Shown here piece after piece: positions 43,728 through 53,902 of a stretch of 64,000 bases of DNA. The notes under the pieces are model-generated. The model had not been told where the DNA came from, ran no database searches, and saw only the letters and a program-made list of their open reading frames with translations. This DNA is from Levilactobacillus yonginensis (GTDB lineage: Bacteria > Bacillota > Bacilli > Lactobacillales > Lactobacillaceae), in assembly GCF_964065165.1 (NCBI RefSeq), contig NZ_OZ061550.1:1-64000 (forward strand). The letters are read 5' to 3'. Position 1 is the stretch's first letter, and each line of letters begins with the position of its first letter. The position numbers and the translations under genes are program-made.

Positions 43728-44822
43728 GGCGAATTGTCAAACTAAGTGCAACGGTTTGTCAAAAAATACTTCATATGGGGTTTCATAGTTTAACACTTTG
43801 CGAGGACGTTGATTTAACTGCTTTTGGCAGTGTTCAACGTCCTGTTCTGTATAATTATCAATATCTGTTCGCTTGGGAAAATATTCCCGGATTAATCCAT
43901 TTGTATTCTCATTTGTTCCACGCTGTTCAGGCGAATATGGATCGGGCCAATAGACAGTAACACCTAACCTTTCGCTGATTTCATCAAGATGAAGAAATTC
44001 GGTCCCATGATCTGGTGTAATAGAATGAACAAATTCTTTAGGAATGGCCCCTAACAGTTCAACTAAGCCTTTATTTATCTCCTGCGAGTCCTTTTGCACA
44101 ACCTTTTTGATAAGCGTAAGCCGACTAAGCCGATCGACAACCGTTAAAAGGATGGCGTGACCCGTTCGACCAATCACAGTATCAATTTCCCAGTCACCTA
44201 TACGTTGACGCTGGTTGATAAAACCAGGGCGCTCATGGATCGAGATATAGTCGGTCTGTACTTCTCGATGTCGTCTAGTATTCTTTGAATGCCGAGTCCG
44301 ATGTTTATGTCTGAGATGGCGCTGAATACCGGTATCACCACGTGAGGAGTACTTCTCACCTAAATTGTGTTGATAGATATGACGGTAAATTGTGTTGTAG
44401 CTAACACACCATTGATGTTCCTTATTAAAGCGAGCGGTAATCTGCTCTGGTAACCAGTGCAGATCTAAGATGTAATGAACAATTTGACGGCGTAATTGTG
44501 GATGGCTGTCTAATAGCCGCTTCTTGTGACAATTCTGCCGCTTTTGATGATAGTCATTATCTGCTTTGCTTGGGGAATAATTACCTGCACAACGTTTTAA
44601 CTCCCGTGAAATAGTGCTTGGATTTCGCCCCAGCCGTAACGCAACAGCCCGGATAGATAACCCCTTAGTTCGTAAAAACATAAGTATTTCACGTTCTTTT
44701 ATAGTAAGATGTTTATAGCTCATACCGGATACCTCGAATTGTTTGATTTGGTCGTTAAACATATTCTACCCGGTATGGGTTTATTTTTTTACTTTGTGTT
44801 GCATTTCAATTGTAAATTCGCC
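43728..44822 (-). mobile_element. IS30-family element (third subtype), complete
   Basis: Ends GGCGAATTGTCAAACTAAG and GGCGAATTTACAATTGAAA (inward). Transposase 43737-44723 from ATG 44723 (MSYKHLTIKEREILMFL), 328 aa: RAVALRLGRNPSTISREL HTH, GDWEIDTVIGRTGH, TPDHGTEFLHLD, EQRGTNENTNGLIREYFPK. Intact. Confidence 0.9.
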
Positions 44823-45072
44823 CTATTAAAAAAATTCTAATCACGTTCTAAAGCTGGAGACTTTTAAAAAAATCAAAATTTTGATATAGTGGATTATAGT
44901 ACTTTTAGGTAACCAAGAAGTTTTTGAACGCCTTATGAAGGTTGAGTATGATGAAATTGGTTGGATATGGTGCTAATTTCTTGGTTTAGAACAAATTGGT
45001 GAATATAAAAAATGTAAATTTTATTTTGACTCATTCATAGCGTTATACACCATGTCTACCCAAGCGCGTGGC

Positions 45073-45123
45073 GCATGTTACCCAGATTATTATTCCTTAT
45101 GAATAATAATCTGGGTAACATGC
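45073..45123. promoter_or_regulatory. 51-bp perfect palindrome ahead of the osmoprotectant operon
   Basis: Arms of 23 bases (GCATGTTACCCAGATTATTA and three more) around a 5-base loop CTTAT, ending 16 bases before the start codon and just before GGAGG. It could be a dimeric operator or an RNA hairpin that gates the ribosome site. The remaining 44823-45072 has a possible promoter but no gene. Confidence 0.7.
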
Positions 45124-45139
45124 TAATACATGGAGGTGT

Positions 45140-46336
45140 ATGTTGGTAGAAAAAGTTAAAGTTAAAAATGTAACTAAGATTTTTGGAAAGCAAATATCTC
45201 TAGCAAAAAAATTGTTGCGTGAGGGAAAGTCTAAAGCAGAGATCCTTTCGCAGACAGGTTGTACTGTTGGAGTTAATCAAGCTAGTTTTGCTGTTAATGA
45301 AGGTGAACTGTTTGTAATCATGGGGCTGTCTGGAAGTGGAAAGTCTACGATTATCCGAATGATCAACCGCTTGATAAATTCGACTGATGGGGATATTGAA
45401 ATCGATGAACAAGGTGTGATGGGCCTCAGTAAGGAAGAATTACGTCACTTGCGCCAAGATAAGATCGGCATGGTTTTTCAAAATTTTGCCTTGTTTCCGC
45501 ATAAGTCCGTATTACAAAATGCGGCTTATGGATTGGAGCTTAAAAAGTTTCCGTTAGATGTACGAAACAGGAAAGCTCATGAAGCATTGACACTAGTCGG
45601 CTTGACCGGGTATGACGACCAATATCCAGATCAGTTATCAGGCGGGATGCAGCAGCGGGTTGGTCTCGCGCGCGCTTTGGCCAATGATGCCGAGATTCTG
45701 TTGATGGACGAGGCATTTTCGGCCTTGGATCCGTTATATCGGAAAGAAATGCAGGATTTGTTATTGCAAATTCAAGAAAAAATGCATAAAACGATCATTT
45801 TTATTGGCCATGACCTGAACGAAGCTTTGAAATTAGGGGATAGGATTATGATCATGCGTGATGGCCATATCGAACAAATTGATAATCCGGAAGATATTTT
45901 GACTCACCCGGCTAATGATTACGTAGAACGCTTCATCGAAGGGGTCGACCGGACAAAGGTCCTGACGGCAAGTAGTGTAATGACGCAGGCCCAGGTGGTT
46001 AATATTGGAAAGGCTGGACCACGGGTGGCTTTGCGGAGAATGCGAGCCAACGATATCTCTTCAATATACGTGGTTGATAATGACAACAAATTCGTGGGTT
46101 TTGCCGATGCGCATGATGTTTCGGATCTGATTAAGAAGGGCAGTGAAGACCTGAAGTCAGTCCTTAGGACAGACGTGCCTAAGACAAGTGTGGATATGCC
46201 AATCAATGCATTGATTAACGATATTTCGAAGGCAGCAATTCCTTATGTCGTGTTGGATGATGACGATCATCTACTAGGCATCATTCTACGGAGTTCTGTT
46301 TTGGCGGCTATCGCTGGGGAAGAGGTGAGTGCTTAA
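45140..46336 (+). CDS. opuAA: Glycine betaine/proline-type ABC transporter, ATP-binding subunit
   Basis: 398 aa ProV/OpuAA type. Walker A GLSGSGKST, signature LSGGMQQRVGLARAL, Walker B ILLMDEAFSALDP, plus two C-terminal CBS domains (about residues 275-395) used for ionic-strength or c-di-AMP sensing in this family. ATG 45140 after TGGAGGTGT. Overlaps the permease gene by one base (TAATG). Energises compatible-solute or choline-type uptake. Confidence 0.92.
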   Translation: MLVEKVKVKNVTKIFGKQISLAKKLLREGKSKAEILSQTGCTVGVNQASFAVNEGELFVIMGLSGSGKSTIIRMINRLINSTDGDIEIDEQGVMGLSKEELRHLRQDKIGMVFQNFALFPHKSVLQNAAYGLELKKFPLDVRNRKAHEALTLVGLTGYDDQYPDQLSGGMQQRVGLARALANDAEILLMDEAFSALDPLYRKEMQDLLLQIQEKMHKTIIFIGHDLNEALKLGDRIMIMRDGHIEQIDNPEDILTHPANDYVERFIEGVDRTKVLTASSVMTQAQVVNIGKAGPRVALRRMRANDISSIYVVDNDNKFVGFADAHDVSDLIKKGSEDLKSVLRTDVPKTSVDMPINALINDISKAAIPYVVLDDDDHLLGIILRSSVLAAIAGEEVSA

Positions 46337-47175
46337 TGAATATTGGACAAATACCTTTAGCGGAATGGATCAACTCAGGTGTTGACTGGCTGAGTCAATT
46401 TACCGGATTTTTTTATAGTGTGACGATCTTTTTCCAGGTAATCATTGACGGTATTCAATGGGCTTTTGACTTCTTGCCGCAATGGGTCTTTATCTTGGTG
46501 GTCTTAGCACTCACGTACTGGGTTAAACGAGGACAAAAGAAAATTAGTTTCATGGTGTTTGAAGTTTTGGGGCTGTTATTGATCTGGAACTTAGGATACT
46601 GGCGTGATATGACCCAGACCTTGACGTTAGTTTTGTCGTCTAGTTTGATTGCAATCGTTGTTGGGATTCCACTTGGAATTTGGATGGCAAAAAGTTCAAG
46701 AGCTGAGATCGTAATCAAACCAATTCTTGACTTCATGCAGACCTTGCCAGCGTTTGTTTATCTAATACCGGCCGTTTCATTTTTTGGTATCGGGATGGTA
46801 CCGGGGGTGTTGGCTTCAGTGATTTTTGCGACGCCACCGACAGTGCGAATGACAAACTTGGGAATCCGGCAGGTGCCAAGTGACTTGATCGAGGTAGCGG
46901 ATTCCTTTGGCTCGACCAGCTGGCAAAAGCTAATCAAATTACAGTTACCACTAGCAAAAACAACAATAATGTCCGGAATTAATCAAACGATGATGCTTGG
47001 ACTTTCAATGGTCGTGATTGCATCAATGATTGGCGCCCTTGGTTTAGGAACTCAGGTTTACTTTGCTGTGGGGCGTAATGATGCCGGGGCAGGATTTGCC
47101 GCAGGAATTGCTGTGGTTATTGTAGCTATTATTTTGGATCGAATCACACAATCGTTCAACAAAACATCCAAATAA
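46336..47175 (+). CDS. opuAB: Osmoprotectant ABC transporter permease
   Basis: 279 aa, about six membrane helices, BPD_transp_1 fold with the EAA loop EVADSFGSTSWQKLIKLQLP. Homologous to ProW/OpuAB. Not fused to a substrate-binding domain, which is the next gene. Confidence 0.9.
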   Translation: MNIGQIPLAEWINSGVDWLSQFTGFFYSVTIFFQVIIDGIQWAFDFLPQWVFILVVLALTYWVKRGQKKISFMVFEVLGLLLIWNLGYWRDMTQTLTLVLSSSLIAIVVGIPLGIWMAKSSRAEIVIKPILDFMQTLPAFVYLIPAVSFFGIGMVPGVLASVIFATPPTVRMTNLGIRQVPSDLIEVADSFGSTSWQKLIKLQLPLAKTTIMSGINQTMMLGLSMVVIASMIGALGLGTQVYFAVGRNDAGAGFAAGIAVVIVAIILDRITQSFNKTSK

Positions 47176-47182
47176 AGGGGGA

Positions 47183-48100
47183 ATGATTAGTTTGAAGAAA
47201 AGAATTCTCCGTTATTTGCAAATGGCCACAGTGATTATATGTTTGACAGCCATAGTTAGTGCTTGTGCTAAACCAGCTGAATACGACTCACATAAAAAGT
47301 TAGGACCGCAAATCAATTATACGATTACAGGGATCGAAGCTGGTGCGGGTGAAATGGCTAATACACAAACATTGTTGTCAAAATATAAGTTGAAACAGGC
47401 TAACTGGCAGATCATGCCAAGTTCTACAGCTGCGATGATTAGCACGTTATCCAAGGCAGTTAAAAATAAACAGCCTATCGTTGTTACTGGCTGGCAGCCA
47501 CACTGGATGGTTGCTAAATATTCGTTGAAATTTTTAAAAGATCCAAAACATGTTTATGGTAATGGTGAATCAATGCGCACCATTACACGTAAAGGGTTGG
47601 AAAAAGATAATCTAGGTGCTACTAAGTTACTAAAGAATTTCCATTGGACAATTTCAATGTCAAATCCAGTAATGCTGAACATAAACGGTGGCATGAATAA
47701 GCAAAAAGCTGTCAATCAGTTTATTAAAAACCATCCTAAACAAGTCAAAGCATGGACAGCGGGGGTGCCAAACGGTCATGGCAAAAAAATTAAATTAGTT
47801 TATACACCATATGACTATGAAATTGCGGTAACCACTTTAGTAACGACTTTGTTGAAGCAAAAAGGATATAAAGCTACAATGCAACAGTTAGACGTGGGAG
47901 TTATGTGGAATTCGATAGCTAATGGTAGTTCTGACGCTTCCTTGACTGCTGAGTTACCAGTTACCCATGGCTTGTATGCCAAGAAGTACAAAGGTAAGTA
48001 TGTTCAATTGCGCAAAAATTTGAAGGGTGCTCAAACAGGGTTGGCAGTTCCCAAATATATGAAGAATATTAATACTGTTGATGATCTAAAAAACAAATGA
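47183..48100 (+). CDS. opuAC: Glycine betaine-type substrate-binding lipoprotein
   Basis: 305 codons; TTG 47192 (302 aa) has the better spacing from AAAGGGGG than ATG 47183. Lipobox VSAC within a signal peptide (ATVIICLTAIVSAC), then an OpuAC domain (ITGIEAGAGEMANTQ, VTGWQPHWMVAKYSLKFL). The Trp-containing VTGWQPHWM is a typical quaternary-amine pocket motif. Third gene of the operon, which ends in a strong terminator. Confidence 0.9.
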   Translation: MISLKKRILRYLQMATVIICLTAIVSACAKPAEYDSHKKLGPQINYTITGIEAGAGEMANTQTLLSKYKLKQANWQIMPSSTAAMISTLSKAVKNKQPIVVTGWQPHWMVAKYSLKFLKDPKHVYGNGESMRTITRKGLEKDNLGATKLLKNFHWTISMSNPVMLNINGGMNKQKAVNQFIKNHPKQVKAWTAGVPNGHGKKIKLVYTPYDYEIAVTTLVTTLLKQKGYKATMQQLDVGVMWNSIANGSSDASLTAELPVTHGLYAKKYKGKYVQLRKNLKGAQTGLAVPKYMKNINTVDDLKNK

Positions 48101-48117
48101 TATTGGCTGTAAAATTT

Positions 48118-48151
48118 CTGGCATTGGACCACACCAATGCCAGTTTTTTTG
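48118..48151 (+). terminator. Terminator of the osmoprotectant operon
   Basis: CTGGCATTGG and CCAATGCCAG arms, short loop, then TTTTTTT. Confidence 0.85.
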
Positions 48152-48219
48152 TTATTTGTCATGTGAAGTTGATGGAATCCTTATGAAGTATCTGGAGCTT
48201 AATTGGTCTAGGTACTTTT

Positions 48220-48560
48220 TTATACCGTCACAGTTTGACGTGCTGGGTGAAGCCATTGGCGTTGAATCTTAATACGGTTGACAAAGTTCTCCCAATTACG
48301 GAAGCCAAAAGCAGTGTTTTTAATCTTCTTAATTCGGCCGATGTTGCCCTCTAAATAACCGTTTGAATATGGTGATTCAACGGCGTTCAGGGCCTGTTTC
48401 CGGTACTTCTTAAAGCTTTTGATGGTTGTGCCCATTTGTTTAATTAGTTGATGATATTGGCATAGGAACTAATGAAATAGGTTTGTATTATGAATGCGCA
48501 AAGACTTTATGATGTCTTGATAAATCTCATAAGTTGTTTTGAAGTCTTGCCCCAAATTTG
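48220..48560 (-). mobile_element. ISL3-family transposase relic
   Basis: Minus-strand pieces LGQDFKTTYEIYQDII, ALNAVESPYSNGYLEG and FGFRNWENFVNRI match the C-terminus of ISL3-type transposases, with stops between them. Downstream at about 48630-48710 a weaker IS30-like N-terminal trace (LLTADERIKI) is seen on the plus strand. Nothing else in 48560-48780. Confidence 0.65.
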
Positions 48561-48801
48561 AGACATTCGGTGACTTCCTCGGTAATAATTTTGCGTGTCA
48601 AAATCAAAAGAAAAGACGACCACAAAGGACCTATACTTACTTACCGCAGATGAACGTATCAAGATTTAGCTCTTTTGGAAGGCCAAGATAAAGGGGTTCC
48701 TATGATGTAATGACGGACAAATTGTTCGGTACATTACACCACCGTAGGAGTCATGCTTAAAAATGATCGAAAGTCAGTTATAACCACGTTATAATAAAAA
48801 C

Positions 48802-48927
48802 AGCAAAAGGAAGTACCATCGAAAACAGGGCTTCCCGCGCAAGCCGCTTCAAAGGCGGTGGCCTTAGCTAAAGAACGATATCAAGGCGCCCCATAACCGT
48901 TCAAAGTTATGTAGGGAGGCTTTTTTA
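48802..48927 (+). ncRNA. Antitoxin RNA of Lpt/Fst locus 3
   Basis: TATAAT at 48790-48795 followed by the same GGAAG/CTTCC and GCCGC/GGCGGTGGC hairpins. The terminator stem is weaker (TTATG TAGGGAGGC with T tract). Confidence 0.7.
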
Positions 48928-49014
48928 TTGGTAGTGCTTGTTGATATAGTTGAGTAGCACGATTAAAAATGTGCCAAACAGCAATATCAGCGAGACTGTC
49001 TGGAAGACGCTCAT
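48925..49014 (-). CDS. Fst/Lpt-family type I toxin peptide, copy 3
   Basis: 29 aa, MSVFQTVSLILLFGTF to NYINKHYQ, the most diverged of the three. Compared with copies 1 and 2, the conserved GTGAGGTGAG stretch ahead of the gene is shortened (a 10-base deletion around 49048), so this copy may be decaying. Confidence 0.75.
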   Translation of the reverse strand: MSVFQTVSLILLFGTFLIVLLNYINKHYQ

Positions 49015-49184
49015 TGACTGTGAAACCTTCTTGAAGATTATTCCATGTCAACTCGCAAGGGAAAAGACAGTCACTGCCCTTAAAATTGCTTAGTCAAGCA
49101 TACAAAGAAATGATGGATTGACCAAGCCACAATAAACATTAAGGTATCAAGCTTCCTAGAAGCCCAATTTGATTGCATTAAGTA

Positions 49185-49915
49185 TCAGCAAAACATCTTT
49201 TGTAGATATCCTTTTTTGAGTTCCTGGAGTTTTTCAAGTTTACGCTGATAAAGAGCGATAGTCTTGTCGAGTTGTTTGAAAAAAATGCCAATTTTCTTTT
49301 GTTCTTGTAAACTTTTAGGTAGTGTTACTTTGAACTGTGATAAAGATCTTTGACTAACACCTTTCGCAGTACCGCCGCTTGATAAGGATGATAATTCATT
49401 AAATGATTTCGGCGAACGTAACAAGACAGCCAAGAAATCATTTGTGATTTTATCTGAAGCAACATCAAAAGCGATTGTTCGTTGACTGAGAATATATTTG
49501 TTGTTGTCCGGTATTTGTGCCACATTTCCCATTGGTGCCTCTGTGGTAAATAATACTTGGCCCTTATAAAGTTCTTTTCCAGTCATCCACTTATCATATA
49601 GTTTTTGATTTCCATAATGTGCATCAGCAGATGGATCAATATAACCATTTTTTACATTAAGAGCTGAAAGGGCAAGATATCCAGACTCGCTCCAATCCAT
49701 ATCCAGTTTTTTGGGAGTACGTCCACGAAAATCTACTGTACGTCTAATGTTGTCGAAGAACTTACGCTGTTCCCAAGCGTCAGCAAACCCTAAAAATCTT
49801 AATTCTGGGAACTTGCTCCCATTTTTGGGGAACAATTTCTGCAAATAGCCCTGTTTAAGTGCCTTAAGCTTAGCTAACTTACGCTGGTTGACTGCGATGA
49901 GGGTGTCGAGGTGTG
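49185..49915 (-). pseudogene. hsdS: Type I restriction specificity subunit HsdS, 3' half
   Basis: From the break at 49915: central conserved helix (LDTLIAVNQRKLAKLKALKQ then GYLQKLFP), one complete target-recognition domain (FPELRFLGFADAWEQRKF, to LSQFKVTLP), and the C-terminal conserved helix (FFKQLDKTIALYQRKLEKLQ, to GYLQKMFC). The first target-recognition domain is replaced by an IS30 fragment. No hsdM or hsdR in the window. A TTG at 49844 could start a half-subunit; half-HsdS proteins can dimerise, so function is not fully excluded. Confidence 0.85.
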
Positions 49916-50081
49916 GTAGATTGCAAATTTAATCCGAATTTTTGGACAAATTTGTCAGCATAACCTGATACGGTGTTTGCCAGTCGAGTATTTTAAGCGG
50001 TCGCTGGTTAATTTGGAGTAACGTCGTCGTTAAATCTTGAGCACTAATGTGCTCAAAACGAGTCCCTTTAGGATAAAAATA
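49916..50081 (-). mobile_element. IS30 left-end fragment
   Basis: Matches 29251-29418 of the complete IS30 (end repeat GGTAGATTGCAAATTTAATC and the last 48 codons of the transposase, PLKILDWQTPYQVMLTN). It is directly followed by a palindrome made of two right ends. Confidence 0.88.
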
Positions 50082-50134
50082 GGTAGATTGTAAAATTAAT
50101 CCGAACGCTGTTCGGATTAATTTTACAATCTACC
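50082..50134. repeat. 53-bp perfect palindrome of two fused IS30 right ends
   Basis: GGTAGATTGTAAAATTAATC continues through CCGAACGCTGTTCGG into its exact reverse complement. Each half equals the right terminal repeat of the IS30 elements here. Its outer TAG supplies the stop codon for the neighbouring dehydrogenase remnant. Confidence 0.9.
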
Positions 50135-52086
50135 GAACTAAAATCTTTGCTTGTTTTTTATCCTTTTCTAAGGATTCAATTCCTTCTGAAACTAATTCAT
50201 TTAATTCAATCTTTTTTGTAATGACACGTTTGAATAGTGACCGATGGGTATCTATAATCTTAATTACTCGATCGAAGATATTGGCATATCCATAAGATGT
50301 TAATAAACTACCACCCTTTTTAAGAAGAGCTCTAACATCTACAACTGGTGGATGTTGAAATAATGCAATCACGGTAACCTTGCCACCGTTTTTAAGAGCC
50401 TGAATGGCACCAGTAAGTGTGGGTTGTACACCGGCACAATCAAATGCAACATCTACTCCCTGATTTTCCGTGATAGTGCTGATAGCGTGAGCTAATGACT
50501 TTTGGCTATCAGCACGTATTGGGTATTGAACCCCTAATTCATTTGCTAAATCCAAACGTTCCTCTGACATGTCATTTATTATGACGTGATGGGCACCAGA
50601 AATTTGTGCTATTAAGGCCGTGAACAATCCAATTGGACCAGCACCCTGAATTAAGACATCATCTCCAGGAGACACTCGGCTTGCCATAACTGCTTGTGCA
50701 GCAACTGAAACTGGCTCAACTAAAGCCCCTAAATCAAGCGGAAAGTTAGTTGGCAAGAGATGTGCAAAGGTACTTTTTACATTGCACTTTTCAGCTAAGC
50801 CACCGTTAGCCGAAAATCCTAAGAATCCTGCTGATTGATCACTACCTATAGCATGCTCACACTAATTATAATGACCAGAAAGACATTCCGGACATTTTCC
50901 ACAAGCAATCATTGGCTCGACTGCAACTTTATCTCCAATTCTTAATTTAGATACTTGTTTTCCAATTTTAGAAATCGTCCCAGAGAATTCATGACCAGGA
51001 ATCAGCGGAGCCTGCATATGGGTTAGCGGATGAGGCATTGTCGCCAAATCCATACCCTCTAAATATTCATGAATATCACTACCACAAATACCATTAAATG
51101 CAACCTCAATTTGAACTTCATCTGGTGCCGGATCAGGAATATTTCTTTTTTCAAAGCGGATATCCTTAGAACGTGTTTGGATACTTTGACATTCGATTTG
51201 ATTTTAGTTAAATTAGATCAAAAACAGGAGTTTTTAATCCATGAAAAGCTTTGCACACCATTATAGTAGCGACATCTCTCGTGAACAATTTGAACTAATC
51301 CGGACAGATCTAGAAGGCATACGTAAGCGGACTAAGCCAAGAAAGGTTGATTTATATGATATCTTTTGTGCCCTGCTTTATACCTTGAAAAATGGGTGCG
51401 TTTGGCGCGATTTACCCAGCGATTTTCCTAAATGGGAAACCGTCTATTATTACTGGTTACTTTGGACTAAAACGCCATCTCCTGCTGGTATCACTCCTCT
51501 GGATAAGGTTTTAAAAAAATTGTCAGCCAACATCGGTTGGCTCAGAAGCGTTCAGTTTATACATCGTTCATCATTCTAGATGCTCAAAGTGTCAAGAATA
51601 CCGATCCTGCTGAAAGTAGCGGCTACGATGGTGGTAAAAAGGTGAGTGGGATTAAGCGCCATCTTGCTGTAGATATCAATGGGCTGCCGATGGCAGTCCA
51701 TGTGACAACCGCCAATGTTTCTGAGCGTGATGGCGCCAATGCGCTACTGGCGTTAAACAAATCACAGTTTGACCTGGTTCAACGAGTAATGGCCGATGGT
51801 GGTTATACTGGTAACAACTTTGCTCAATCAGTTCAGGCAATGATTAACGCTGAAGTCATTATTGCTAAACAGAGTGACCTTAGGCACGGTCAAGTGACCC
51901 CGCAACGCTGGGTTATCGAACGCAGTTTTAGCTGGCTAGGAAAATATCGGCGCCTCTGGCGCAATTGTGAGCGAAAGCTGAACACCAGTAAGATGATGAT
52001 TAGCTTAGCCTTCCTGCGAATACTCTTGAAAAGATTCTAAACACGTTCTTAGGACCGTAAATAACAGCTGCTTTCACCATAGTCAT
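50135..52086 (-). pseudogene. Butanediol/alcohol dehydrogenase (zinc MDR), interrupted
   Basis: With the IS5 (51169-52048) and one TTA duplication removed, the frame starts at ATG 52086 (MTMVKAAVIYGPKDIRF) and continues EVQIEVAFNGICGSDIHEYL, PGHEFSG, the structural zinc Cys cluster CGKCPECLSGHYN, GALVEPVSVAAQAV, and the NAD motif IQGAGPIGLFTAL. These are typical of (R,R)-butanediol dehydrogenase-like MDR enzymes. A second lesion is an in-frame TAG at 50862-50864, and the last few codons are replaced by the IS30-end palindrome. Dead gene. Confidence 0.85.
51169..52048 (+). mobile_element. IS5-family element, complete, 880 bp
   Basis: Ends GAACGTGTTTGGATAC and, inward from the right, GAACGTGTTTAGAATC; flanked by TTA on both sides (51166-51168, 52049-52051). 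orfA 51241-51579 (DISREQFELIRTDLEGI; VWRDLPSDFPKW) and orfB to 52040 (SFIILDAQSVKNTD; MADGGYTGNNF; PQRWVIERSFSWLGKYRRLW), joined at an A7 run. The target is the 5' end of the dehydrogenase gene, whose coding sequence resumes exactly on either side. Confidence 0.93.
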
Positions 52087-52130
52087 AGTGCTTCGCTTCC
52101 TTCATGTTCAATATAGCACAATTATAAAAG

Positions 52131-52827
52131 GGTAGCGTCAAGAATCTTGTGTAAATGCATAAAAGATTTCTGAATTGTATAGAAATAGGGAATGCCTTCC
52201 CTTATGATATTTAGTAACCACAGAAAATATCACAGGAGGCATTCCCCATGAATGAACTTACCACAGAAATTATCGCTGCACTAGCCCAAAAGCAAGATTT
52301 GGACGAAGTTTTTCGTCACCACCTCGAAATTGCGATTAACCAGCTGCTTCAAACCGAATTGGCAGAGTTTTTGGGTTACGAACGCTACTCATACGCTGGG
52401 ATTAACACTGGTAATAACCGCAACGGCAGTTATGAGCGCTCGTTTGATACGAAGTACGGCCAACTTAACCATTCCTCGAGATCGCAATGGCCGGTTTGAA
52501 AATCATACCTTGCCAGCCTACGGGCGGCACAGTGATAATTTAGAAACAACGGTCATTTAGTTGTATACCAAGGGAATTACCACTGCTGAAATTGCCGAAC
52601 TCATTGAAAAAATGTACGGTGCTCACTACTCCCAAGCCACGGTTTCCAACATGACTAAAGCCGTCAATGAACAGGTTCAAGCTTTCCAGCAACGTCGACT
52701 GGCTTCACAATATGTGGCCATCTTCTTAGATGCTACTTACTTGCCGTTAAAGCGGGATACCGTTCAAAAAGAAGCCGTTCATATTGCGATTGGCATTCGT
52801 CCAGATGGTACGAAAGAAGTGCTGAAC
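52131..52827 (+). mobile_element. IS256-family 5' fragment with inactivated transposase
   Basis: Starts with the terminal repeat GGTAGCGTCAAGAATCTTG. The transposase ATG is at 52248 and matches the copy at 20734, but a 5-bp CTTAA deletion at about 52463 shifts the frame and a CAG-to-TAG change stops it at 52558-52560. The element is cut at 52827 by an IS30. It sits 44 bases upstream of the dehydrogenase start. Confidence 0.9.
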
Positions 52828-53868
52828 GGTAGATTGTAAAATTAATCCGACGCTGTTCGGACAAAAAGATCAGCTTCCCTTAAAATGGTGTTTACCACAA
52901 ACACATCTTTTAGGAGCTGATCTTTTGTCTAGTATAACCTATTCTGAACGAATTAAAATCGAAACCTTTTGTGAACTAGGGCTGTCCAATATCCAAATGA
53001 GCGATCGCCTAAAACGATCACCTGCCACAATTTCTTATGAATTAGCTCGATGTGAACCTTACCAGGCCGAAGTGGCCCAAACAGATGCCGAATACAAGCG
53101 GTCACGATGTGGCCGAAAGACTAAATTGAATGACAAATTAAGGCAAATAATTTTAAACCATTTACGGCTAAGTTGGTCACCAGGAATGATTGCTCACGAA
53201 TTTAAACTAGCGACTAAATCAATTTATAATTGGTTAAATCAAGGGAAAATTGAGTTTTCTTTAAATGATTTGCCTGAACATGGCGTGCGCCAACGGCGTA
53301 ACCTTGACCAACGTTCTAAATATAATCAATCATTAGGACGGTCAATTGAACAGCGACCCATCGTGGTTAATCGACGTAATCGCATCGGTGATTTTGAATT
53401 AGATACAATTGTTGGCCCCCGTGGGCATAGTAAGGCAGTTTTATTAACCTTAATCGATCGCAAATCACGGTTCCTTTGGGCCTACCGATTAAAAAACCGG
53501 ACAGCAGTAACTGTTAATGAAGCCCTAAATAAGTTTCTAGCAACTTTTAATGGCCCGGTGCATAGTTTTACGGTGGACCGTGGCACTGAGTTTAGTGGGC
53601 TAGTATCACTTGAAGCACAATACGGTATTAAGACCTATTACTGCCATGCTTATACGCCAGCTGAGCGCGGCAGTAATGAACGATTTAATCGGAACTTACG
53701 CTATTTTTATCCTAAGGGGACTTATTTTGAGCACATTAGTGCTCAAGGCTTGAAAACCACCTTACTCGAAATTAATCAGAGACCACTTAAAATACTTGAC
53801 TGGCAAACACCTTATCAGGTCATGCTGACCAATTTGTCAAAAAATTCGGATTAAATTTGCAATCTACC
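52828..53868 (+). mobile_element. IS30-family element, complete, inserted in IS256
   Basis: Right-type end GGTAGATTGTAAAATTAATC first, left-type end last. Transposase 52925-53854, TTG start, 309 aa, intact (SERIKIETFCELGLSNIQMS; GDFELDTIVGPRG; TVDRGTEFSG; ERGSNERFNRNLR). One base is missing in the end region compared with other copies (CCGACGCTG for CCGAACGCTG). Confidence 0.92.
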
Positions 53869-53902
53869 ATTACTTCTTTCTTTTATTTTAATGTAGCACT
53901 GC

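Noticed and set aside
49185..49915. A complete type I restriction-modification system
   Set aside because: Only half of hsdS is present; no hsdM or hsdR frames in the window.
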